Positions 1-5,381 of a stretch of 5,381 bases of DNA are shown here, piece after piece. Both the position numbers and the translations under genes were made by a program. How positions within the stretch are numbered: the first letter of the stretch is position 1; each line of letters starts with the position of its first letter. Location: contig CAUQMH010000098.1 of the NCBI GenBank assembly GCA_963519075.1, forward strand, positions 1 through 5,381, read 5' to 3'. The notes beneath the pieces were generated by a model. The model searched no databases. It saw nothing but the letters and a program-made list of their open reading frames with translations, and was not told the DNA's origin. The DNA comes from JABCPE02 sp963519075 (GTDB taxonomy: Bacteria; Bacteroidota; Bacteroidia; Flavobacteriales; Weeksellaceae).

Positions 1-669
1 ATGAAAATCATTTTTAAAGACTATTTAGATATTTTTGAAAAATATCCAAAAGATGAATATTTAACAAGAGAAGAAAGAAAAGAAAGATATAAGTTATTAC
101 AAGAATATGAAAAAAGAAATTATCAAGATGAAATAAGTATTGATGAATTTCAAGATTTTATTAACTTATATATAGATAAAATAGATATATCTTCACAATT
201 TATTGGAAAATTTTTAGAAGTAATAAAAAATGATATAAATAATGGTGGAACTTTTGCTTTAAAATTTTTAATTGGAGATAAAGAAGAAAATGATAATTAT
301 CTTAAATTTTTTAACTTACTTTATGATGAATTTGGTGACAGAATTAATTTAATAAATAAACTTTTAGAAAAAGAGCCAGATTATTTACCAGCTATAAAAC
401 AAAAATATACAATTTTATCAAATTATATAGATTTTTCTATACATGAAATGCCTTGGGGGCTTTTACTTGATAAACCTATTTCAGAAAAAAATGCAAAAAC
501 AGAAGCTTTAGCTGACTTAGAAGAGTTTTCAAAATTGTCAAAAAAGTTAGGAAAAGACAATGAAGAATATATAGAAGATTGTAGAATTTACTATAATGCT
601 TGGTTTGATTTTTTAGATAACAAAGATAAATACAAATCTTATGAGGAATATTTAGAAAAAATAATATAG
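1..669 (+). CDS. Hypothetical AT-rich protein, 222 residues, unknown function (possible accessory/immunity-type protein)
   Basis: I do not recognise this protein and assign no function. The frame begins with ATG at the first base of the window and ends at TAG, so its own upstream signals are not visible and the start could lie further upstream. The product is very rich in Lys, Glu, Asp, Tyr, Phe and Ile, has no signal peptide or membrane segment, and looks soluble and mostly helical. Residues 18-42 form a charged stretch (ending LLQEYEKRN), and an HEMPWGLLLD segment near residues 148-157 is the most distinctive local sequence. Composition is extreme: 22 of the first 120 bases are G or C, and all six arginines use AGA, whereas mfd in the same window mixes CGN and AGA. 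That contrast suggests horizontal acquisition. Small, acidic, AT-rich orphan proteins of this kind often sit as immunity genes in polymorphic-toxin loci, but no toxin is visible here, so that role is speculative. That it is a real gene is fairly sure from length, composition and the downstream Shine-Dalgarno start. Confidence 0.8.
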   Translation: MKIIFKDYLDIFEKYPKDEYLTREERKERYKLLQEYEKRNYQDEISIDEFQDFINLYIDKIDISSQFIGKFLEVIKNDINNGGTFALKFLIGDKEENDNYLKFFNLLYDEFGDRINLINKLLEKEPDYLPAIKQKYTILSNYIDFSIHEMPWGLLLDKPISEKNAKTEALADLEEFSKLSKKLGKDNEEYIEDCRIYYNAWFDFLDNKDKYKSYEEYLEKII

Positions 670-678
670 AATATTGAT

Positions 679-684
679 AAGGAG
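679..684 (+). promoter_or_regulatory. Shine-Dalgarno sequence AAGGAG for the truncated ORF at 692
   Basis: AAGGAG lies 7 bases before the ATG at 692, an ideal spacing. Bacteroidota generally do not depend on such sites, and none is evident before mfd. This one therefore supports a real former gene start and hints at a donor lineage that uses Shine-Dalgarno initiation. Confidence 0.5.
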
Positions 685-691
685 TGTGGAT

Positions 692-724
692 ATGGAAAAA
701 GAAGTTATAATAGCACTTTTCTAA
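692..724 (+). pseudogene. Ten-codon remnant of a gene start (MEKEVIIALF, then stop)
   Basis: ATG at 692 follows the stop of the 222-residue gene by 22 bases and is preceded by a well-spaced AAGGAG, the arrangement expected for the second gene of an operon. The frame reads MEKEVIIALF and then meets TAA at 722-724. The peptide starts with a charged head followed by a hydrophobic run, as the beginning of a membrane or secreted protein might. No continuation is found in the next 260 bases in this frame. I infer that a second gene of the AT-rich unit was truncated at or just before position 722 by recombination or deletion. The alternatives are a genuine tiny peptide or chance. Confidence 0.35.
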
Positions 725-985
725 TTATTTTAATATGCAATTATAATATTTTTTAAAAAATTAAATGCCTTGTTTTAATGGATTTATGACCAAAATCATC
801 AACCAAGATAGAAGTAGGTTTTGTATCTTTATGTGAGAAATTTAATAATTAAAAAGAAGTGTTAGTTTTTATTTTGGTGTTCGGATGATTTCAAAAATCT
901 TAAACATCAAGTAAAACTAAAAGTTCTCACTTTTTTGTATTTGTTCATTTGTGTTTAGGGCCTGGCAGGAAAAAATTAAAATATT
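725..985. other. Intergenic tract without a supported gene
   Basis: No convincing coding region is found here on either strand. A perfect 14-base A/T palindrome lies at 748-761 (six T followed by six A, flanked by A and T); it could act as a weak terminator for the AT-rich unit. An imperfect inverted repeat pairs 862-869 (TTAGTTTT) with 913-920 (AAAACTAA); it extends outward with AGAA at 855-858 against TTCT at 924-927 and is followed by six T at 931-936. On the minus strand 753-848 is open for 31 codons with plausible amino-acid content but no start codon; it may be a gene fragment or chance. CCTGGCAGG at 961-969 is a short GC-rich imperfect palindrome in AT-rich surroundings. I see no good TAnnTTTG promoter for the gene at 986. 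Confidence 0.6.
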
Positions 986-1423
986 ATGAAAAAAACAGCT
1001 TTACTTTTATTTATGTTATTTGCTTTTGGAATGAAAGCGCAGGAAACGGTTTTATTAGGAGAAGCACCAAAAGATGGTTTTAAATACTACATTTATTCTA
1101 AAACAATAAAAAAATCAGAGAGATGATTAGGTTATATTACAGTGTGGTTTTTATTTGAATATTCTGAGCCAAAGTATCTAAGTAATTGGAAATCCTATAC
1201 TAGCTCAAAAGAACAAATGATTATAGATTGTAAAAATAGTAAATTAGGAAAAATTGAAGAAAATTACTATTCCATGAGAGGAAATCTTGTACATAGCACA
1301 GAAAGTAAAAATGAATATTTGGTTAATTTATCATCGGTATCTCCTGGCTCTGTGGGGGAAAGAATTGTAGAAATGACATGTAGTGCTTATGATCTTGCGA
1401 TGTCTAATAAAAACCAAGAATAA
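986..1423 (+). pseudogene. Secreted surface-adhesin E-like protein, interrupted by in-frame TGA at codon 47
   Basis: Translated through one internal stop, this reads as a single 145-codon protein in one unbroken frame. Residues 1-18 are a signal peptide (MKK, hydrophobic core, then FGMKA before QET), the usual flavobacterial export signal. After the TGA at 1124-1126 the frame continues with LGYITVWFLFEYSEP, an SSKEQMIIDC segment with Cys82, a YYSMRGNLVHS segment, and VSPGSVGERIVEMTC with Cys132. This order of a VW strand, a Cys-containing strand, a G-N/D-x-V turn, a P-G-S-V-G-E helix and a final Cys matches my memory of the surface-adhesin protein E family, small exported proteins with a conserved cysteine pair, which are about this length. 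A Trp (TGG) to TGA change is the simplest origin. A sequencing error is possible. Re-initiation at GTG 1142 would give a fragment without an export signal. AGGAAAA at 967-973 may serve as a weak ribosome site. The stop codon is followed directly by a terminator. Confidence 0.7.
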
Positions 1424-1430
1424 AATAAAG

Positions 1431-1457
1431 CCAGCCTAAGCATTTCGCTTAGGCTGG
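1431..1457. terminator. Bidirectional rho-independent terminator between the adhesin E-like gene and mfd
   Basis: A perfect 11-bp stem, CCAGCCTAAGC at 1431-1441 pairing with GCTTAGGCTGG at 1447-1457, encloses the 5-base loop ATTTC. On the + strand it is followed by TTTGTTTATT. On the minus strand it is followed by the complement of AATAAAATAAA, also U-rich in RNA. It sits between convergent genes whose stop codons are only 25 bases apart, so it can end both transcripts. The mfd stop codon (1449-1451) and its last two sense codons, Pro-Ala, lie inside the right arm of the stem. Confidence 0.9.
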
Positions 1458-4400
1458 TTTGTTTATTGAGCTGAGGAGCAGGTTGATTTCCTCCACGCTT
1501 TCCATGCTGTCTTTTCGCATGAGCAGCTGGTTGTTTTTCTCTTTCAGCTGGGCTTGGCTTGGGTTTTGTGTCAGATAATTCAGCAGGTGTTTGAATTTTT
1601 CACTTTGATAAAATTTGTCCTGTGGATTGTCTGGAAAATACCCTAAAAACACGCCTTTTTTCATCACTATTTTCTCAAAGCCTATCTCCGCCGCGAGCCA
1701 TTTCAGCTCTACGGATTTCAGTAAATTCACGGCTTCTTCTGGTAGTTTTCCGAAGCGGTCTTCCAGCTCGTTTTGGAACTTTTCCAAATCCTGTTTGTTT
1801 TCTATTTCGGCCAATCTCTGGTAGAGGAGAAGCCTCTCCGAGGTGGAATCTACATAATGGTCAGGAAGCATCAGCTCAAAATCAGTGTCGATATTTACTT
1901 CTTTTACCGATTTGAAAAGTTTTTTTCTGTCTTCTTCATTATTAAATAATTCCTCAAATGACTCATCATCCTGAAGCTCTTCCAAGGCCTCCTGCATAAG
2001 TTTTTGGTAAGTTTCAAAGCCCATTTCGTTGATAAATCCGCTCTGCTCTGCACCGAGTAAATCCCCTGCGCCACGGATTTCCAAGTCTTTCATCGCAATC
2101 TGGAACCCGCTCCCCAAATCCGAAAACTGCTCTATCGCTTCCAGTCGTTTTCTGGCATCAGAGGTTATCATATCATATGGCGGCGTGATGAGATAGCAAA
2201 AGGCTTTTCGGTCGCTTCTACCCACACGGCCGCGCATCTGGTGGAGGTCTGCAATCCCGAATCTCTGCGCATCATTGATGAAAATAGTATTCGCATTCGG
2301 GACATCTACACCACTTTCTACGATGGTCGTAGAGATGAGGACATCATATTTCCCATCCATAAAGTCCAAAACCCTTTCTTCCAGCTCTTTTCCGTCCAGC
2401 TGCCCGTGTCCAGTGATGATTCTGGCATCAGGAACGAGCCTTTGGATAAGACCTGCGATTTCCTTTAAATTGTCAATTCTATTGTTAATGAAATACACCT
2501 GCCCATCTCTTTGGAGTTCGTAGGAAATGGCATCTCTCAGCGTTTCTTCATCGAAGCCTATCAGCTGGGTTTCCACAGGCTGTCGGTTCGGCGGCGGTGT
2601 TTTTATTACGGATAAATCCCTTGCTGCCATTAGCGAAAACTGCAGTGTCCTTGGGATTGGCGTAGCGGTCAAGGTAAGCGTGTCTATGTTGGTTTTCAGG
2701 GTTTTAAGTTTGTCTTTTACATTTACTCCGAATTTATGCTCTTCGTCAATGATTAAAAGTCCTAAGTCCTTGAATTTCACCTTGTCCGAAACCAGCTGAT
2801 GCGTTCCTATCACGATGTCTATTTTGCCGTTTTCCAAACCTTCCAGCGTTTCTTTTTTCTGTTTTGCCGTTCGGAAACGATTGAGATAAGAAACATTGAT
2901 AGGAAAATCTTTTAGTCTTTCTGTAAAACTCCTAAAATGCTGAAACGCCAAAATGGTCGTAGGAACCAGCACAGCCACCTGTTTGCCATCGGTAGCCGCT
3001 TTGAAGGCTGCACGAATAGCGACCTCTGTTTTTCCAAAACCTACATCGCCGCAGATGAGCCTGTCCATAATGGTTTCTGCCTCCATGTCTTTTTTCACAT
3101 CATGGGTCGCTTTCTCTTGGTCTGGTGTGTCTTCGTAGATGAAACTCGCTTCCAGTTCATCTTGCAGATAGGTGTCTGGCGAGAAGGCAAAACCTTTGGA
3201 GGTTTTTCTCTGTGCGTAGAGTTTTATTAGGTCAAAAGCTATTTGTTTTACTTTCGCTTTGGTCTTTTGTTTAAGGTTTTTCCAAGCAGGAGAGCCTAGT
3301 TTGGAAAGGGCGATTTCTTTCCCTTCCGAGCCGTTGTATTTTGAGATTTTGTGCAGAGAGTGGATGCTCACATACAGCAAATCGCCGTTTTTATAAGAAA
3401 GCTTGAAGCATTCCTGCGTTTTGCCGTCGTTATTTACTTTGACCAGTCCCATGAATTTACCGATTCCGTGGTCTATGTGCGTGATGTAATCGCCAACCTG
3501 CAGCTGCATCAGGTCTTTTAAGGTCAAATGTTCAGACTTGGCGAAAGAATCTTTGGTTTTAAATCTTTGATAACGGTCAAAAATCTGATGATCTGTATAA
3601 ACCGCGATTTTATGATGACTATCCACAAAGCCCTCATGAAGCTCTGACTGAAACGCCGTGAAAAGATGATTAACCGCATCCTGCTGATGTTCAGTGGCTA
3701 AGGTCTCGATGATTTCTGTCAGTCTGTCTTTTTGTTTCTCGGAAGAAAAGGAAATCCAGACCTCGTAGCCTTGTTCTTTTTTAGTGATTAAATCCTCTAT
3801 CAAAAGTTCAAAATTCTTGTGAAAACTCGGCTGTGGAGTTTGGCTCAGCTGAATGATTTTTGATGAAGGACCATTTGAAAAATCAATGGTTCTAAATTTT
3901 TGAAAACATTTTGAAAACTCTTCGCTGGAAAGAAACAGCTCGTGAGGCTCTCGGTGTTTGATGGTTTTGCTGAGTTTGTCAAATTGATTTTGAGCCTTTT
4001 GGTAAAAAGTCTCCATTTTATCCAAACAAGAATAAGCGTTTTTGATGATAATCAAGCTGTCCGAAGGCAGCAAATCAAAAAACGGAACTTTCTCGCCTTG
4101 TGTGGAAAGATTGATATTAGAAACCAATTGAAAATCATCTACTTTCTCCACGGAAAGCTGGGTTTCTATGTCAAAAGTTTTGATGTTTTCTATTTCATTC
4201 CCAAAAAATGTGATTCGGAAAGGTTTTTCATTTGAGTAGGAAAAAACATCTACAATTCCGCCTCTTACTGCGAATTCACCAGGTTCTGAGACAAAATCAG
4301 TCAAATTAAAATGAAACTGATTGAGCAGTTCTTCTGTAAAATCAAAATCCAGTTTTTCGCCCGTTTTTATGCGGTGAGAAATCATTTTGAAATCCTCTTT

Positions 4401-4811
4401 TTTCAGAACTTTTTCATTCAGAGCAGAGATATGAGCTACGATTATTTTTTGTTTGTTGTTGAGATTCAGTTGGTTAATCACTTCTGTTCTCAAAACCAAA
4501 TTGGCGTTTTTAGTCCGCTCCTCCTGATAAGGCTCTGTGTAGGAGTTGGGCAGGTGCAGGACATTTTCTTCGCCGACAAGTTCCTCCATTTCGGTGGTCG
4601 TGTAGTGGGAATCTTCCTTGTCGTCGGTAATCAAAAGAATGGTTTTTTGCTGACTTAGGAAAGCCTCGGCAGCGAGAATGCTCACGGCAGAACCTACTGC
4701 TCCTTTCACGGAAAGATGCTCGGTTTTTTCCCAATTTTGAAAAATCTCTTCTCCGAAATTTTGGTTTAAAAGTTTGGTTAATAGTGACTTGTCTATCGTT
4801 TGTAAGCTCAT
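1449..4811 (-). CDS. mfd: Transcription-repair coupling factor Mfd (DNA translocase)
   Basis: Mfd binds RNA polymerase stalled at DNA damage, pushes it off by ATP-driven translocation, and recruits UvrA for nucleotide excision repair. Numbered from ATG 4811, the 1120-residue protein shows the whole family layout. The N-terminal UvrB-like module has a degenerate P-loop (GAVGSAVS, near 37) and EPGEFAVRGG at 176-185. The CarD-like RNA-polymerase-interaction domain begins LQVGDYITHIDHGIGKF at 437. The translocase has TPDQ near 562, Walker A GDVGFGKTE at 588-596, DEEH at 689-692, TATPIPRT at 715-722, TIVESGVDVPNANT at 829-842 and QMRGRVGRS at 858-866, followed by the DLEIRGAGDLLG element at 909-920. 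A C-terminal autoinhibitory domain (about 977-1082) follows. Length matches the family (E. coli 1148). The frame is open to a TTG at 4835, but the ATG at 4811 is preferred: it begins MSLQTIDKSLL and follows an A-rich leader typical of Bacteroidota. No damage is seen. It has its own promoter and probably its own terminator. Confidence 0.98.
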   Translation of the reverse strand: MSLQTIDKSLLTKLLNQNFGEEIFQNWEKTEHLSVKGAVGSAVSILAAEAFLSQQKTILLITDDKEDSHYTTTEMEELVGEENVLHLPNSYTEPYQEERTKNANLVLRTEVINQLNLNNKQKIIVAHISALNEKVLKKEDFKMISHRIKTGEKLDFDFTEELLNQFHFNLTDFVSEPGEFAVRGGIVDVFSYSNEKPFRITFFGNEIENIKTFDIETQLSVEKVDDFQLVSNINLSTQGEKVPFFDLLPSDSLIIIKNAYSCLDKMETFYQKAQNQFDKLSKTIKHREPHELFLSSEEFSKCFQKFRTIDFSNGPSSKIIQLSQTPQPSFHKNFELLIEDLITKKEQGYEVWISFSSEKQKDRLTEIIETLATEHQQDAVNHLFTAFQSELHEGFVDSHHKIAVYTDHQIFDRYQRFKTKDSFAKSEHLTLKDLMQLQVGDYITHIDHGIGKFMGLVKVNNDGKTQECFKLSYKNGDLLYVSIHSLHKISKYNGSEGKEIALSKLGSPAWKNLKQKTKAKVKQIAFDLIKLYAQRKTSKGFAFSPDTYLQDELEASFIYEDTPDQEKATHDVKKDMEAETIMDRLICGDVGFGKTEVAIRAAFKAATDGKQVAVLVPTTILAFQHFRSFTERLKDFPINVSYLNRFRTAKQKKETLEGLENGKIDIVIGTHQLVSDKVKFKDLGLLIIDEEHKFGVNVKDKLKTLKTNIDTLTLTATPIPRTLQFSLMAARDLSVIKTPPPNRQPVETQLIGFDEETLRDAISYELQRDGQVYFINNRIDNLKEIAGLIQRLVPDARIITGHGQLDGKELEERVLDFMDGKYDVLISTTIVESGVDVPNANTIFINDAQRFGIADLHQMRGRVGRSDRKAFCYLITPPYDMITSDARKRLEAIEQFSDLGSGFQIAMKDLEIRGAGDLLGAEQSGFINEMGFETYQKLMQEALEELQDDESFEELFNNEEDRKKLFKSVKEVNIDTDFELMLPDHYVDSTSERLLLYQRLAEIENKQDLEKFQNELEDRFGKLPEEAVNLLKSVELKWLAAEIGFEKIVMKKGVFLGYFPDNPQDKFYQSEKFKHLLNYLTQNPSQAQLKEKNNQLLMRKDSMESVEEINLLLSSINKPA

Positions 4812-4834
4812 TTTTTGGTATAAATTAAATGACA

Positions 4835-4869
4835 AGAAGCGATTTTGGAATAGCTCCGAAATCGTTTCT
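4835..4869. repeat. Long inverted repeat in the mfd leader
   Basis: GAAGCGATTTTGGA at 4836-4849 and TCCGAAATCGTTTC at 4855-4868 are complementary at 12 of 14 positions, extended by one A-T pair at 4835/4869, around the 5-base loop ATAGC. Read as + strand RNA, both mismatches become G-U pairs and the 15-bp stem is continuous. Read as the mfd (minus) transcript they become A-C mismatches. It lies between the predicted mfd promoter and the mfd ATG, so it would be in the 5' untranslated region. Possible roles are a leader hairpin, a protein-binding palindrome, or a terminator for the upstream minus-strand gene, since the minus-strand sequence after it is moderately T-rich. Confidence 0.7.
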
Positions 4870-4878
4870 CTATTGGTG

Positions 4879-4886
4879 CAAAGGTA
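4879..4886 (-). promoter_or_regulatory. Bacteroidota-type promoter (-7 element TACCTTTG) for mfd
   Basis: On the minus strand, TACCTTTG matches the Bacteroidota -7 consensus TAnnTTTG exactly and is followed by CACC, a common flavobacterial context. The -33 region about 19 bases upstream is T-rich but lacks a clear TTG. Transcription would start a few bases downstream, giving a leader of about 60 bases that contains the inverted repeat. The element sits about 20 bases after the stop codon of the upstream gene, so mfd is probably transcribed independently. Confidence 0.7.
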
Positions 4887-4907
4887 AGATTATTTACCGA
4901 AAAAATT

Positions 4908-5381
4908 CTATCTCATGTAGTGGGCAAAGTACAAACAGCTTGTCTGTAAGTCTTTTATGGTTTGGGTTCGTTTATAATGTTTTTTTAGCTCTGCGAAGTA
5001 AGTTCTGAATTTTTCTCTCTTTGTAAGATTCATTTGAGCTTCAAAAACTTTCACTTTTTCTGAATAATCTGGGTCAGAATAGTCGATATAAAAATTCTGA
5101 TTGGCTTCCCATTGATAGAATTTCCCTTGCTCTGCGCTTGCCATTTGGAAAAGGATTCTGGCTTTTTGCTCTTTGTTTTTAGAGTGTTTTAGGGCTTTTT
5201 CGTAGTAGCCGATAGCAAGGTCAAAATTATCTGGTTCTATAAATCCGCTGTCGTAGAAGGTCTTGTAAGAAAAATCATATTTTCTCTCGCTCGCCTGTTC
5301 GTGGAAGTGGAACTTAGGGCTGTTGCCATTATTCATATCCAAAGTGAAAAGTTCACGGAAATACCCTAAAACAGAGGTATT
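4908..5381 (-). CDS. C-terminal 157 residues of a larger uncharacterised Bacteroidota protein, TPR-like (5' end outside window)
   Basis: The frame stays open from the TAG at 4908-4910 to the last base of the window, so the gene is cut by the window edge. The TTG at 5342 and the ATG at 5336 are internal rather than starts. The visible part contains a helical repeat-like stretch (FDLAIGYYEKALKHSKNKE, then QKARILFQMASAEQGKFYQWE), which resembles a tetratricopeptide helix pair. It is followed by a charged segment and a conserved-looking tail (RTYFAELKKHYKRTQTIKDL, then SCLYFAHYMR). From memory this resembles the C-terminus of long, uncharacterised exported or lipoprotein-like proteins of flavobacteria, in which a tetracopeptide-like segment is followed by a 'YF..LK..Y..T...' tail. 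The N-terminus is not visible, so localisation cannot be judged. It lies upstream of mfd in the same direction, 96 bases apart, with a promoter between them. No function is assigned. Confidence 0.8.
   Translation of the reverse strand, partial: NTSVLGYFRELFTLDMNNGNSPKFHFHEQASERKYDFSYKTFYDSGFIEPDNFDLAIGYYEKALKHSKNKEQKARILFQMASAEQGKFYQWEANQNFYIDYSDPDYSEKVKVFEAQMNLTKREKFRTYFAELKKHYKRTQTIKDLQTSCLYFAHYMR

Noticed and set aside
961..969. CCTGGCAGG as an integron or recombinase attachment core
   Set aside because: It is too short, has no paired core sites at the expected spacing, and there is no integrase in the window.
1124..1126. TGA as selenocysteine or tryptophan through a recoded genetic code
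   Set aside because: No selenocysteine insertion structure is apparent, Bacteroidota use the standard code for TGA, and adhesin E-like proteins are not selenoproteins.
1142..1423. Separate 93-residue gene starting at GTG 1142
   Set aside because: It has no ribosome site or export signal and is in the same frame as the upstream signal-peptide segment, so it is better read as the 3' part of one interrupted gene.
1615..4658. Several + strand open frames of 60-115 codons and a 74-codon minus-strand frame within mfd
   Set aside because: They overlap a complete, well-conserved mfd in other frames, lack recognisable domains, and are shadows of its codon structure.
4812..4835. TTG start at 4835 that would add eight residues to Mfd
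   Set aside because: An ATG at 4811 gives a family-like N-terminus, and the extension lies in the A/T-rich leader and runs to the edge of the inverted repeat.
5334..5342. TTG 5342 or ATG 5336 as the start of a 142-144 residue protein
   Set aside because: The frame remains open and protein-like (LGYFRELFTL) up to the window edge, so the gene most likely begins outside the window.

Overview
The window looks like a chromosomal segment from a Bacteroidota bacterium, most likely a flavobacterium of the Chryseobacterium/Elizabethkingia/Riemerella type. This rests on a Bacteroidota-style Mfd protein, a TAnnTTTG promoter in front of mfd, a signal peptide ending in the typical flavobacterial 'KAQ', and little use of Shine-Dalgarno sequences at the host-like genes. 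The genus is an inference and could be wrong.

Layout: (1) Positions 1-724 are extremely AT-rich. They hold one intact 222-residue protein of unknown function on the + strand and, 22 bases after it, a ten-codon stub with a clear Shine-Dalgarno sequence. The stub looks like the 5' end of a second gene cut off by a recombination junction. (2) Positions 725-985 have no convincing gene, only an A/T palindrome and an imperfect inverted repeat. (3) Positions 986-1423 encode a small secreted protein resembling the surface-adhesin E family, interrupted by a single in-frame TGA at codon 47. (4) Positions 1431-1457 form a strong bidirectional terminator shared by this gene and the convergent mfd. (5) Positions 1449-4811 on the minus strand are mfd, the transcription-repair coupling factor, complete and with all its helicase motifs. 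(6) Positions 4812-4907 hold the mfd leader, with a long inverted repeat and a Bacteroidota-type promoter. (7) Positions 4908-5381 on the minus strand are the C-terminal part of a larger protein that runs off the window edge.

The right two thirds are ordinary core genome: a housekeeping repair gene with its own promoter behind another minus-strand gene. The left third has the character of an accessory region: foreign-looking composition, an orphan unknown protein, a truncated gene and a nonsense-interrupted gene, stopping at the terminator that protects mfd. I see no transposase, integrase, tRNA, CRISPR array or complete toxin gene. I cannot show that the window holds a new biological system. 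The least explained coding sequence is the unknown protein at 1-669, whose setting would suit an immunity or other accessory protein, but that is only an inference.
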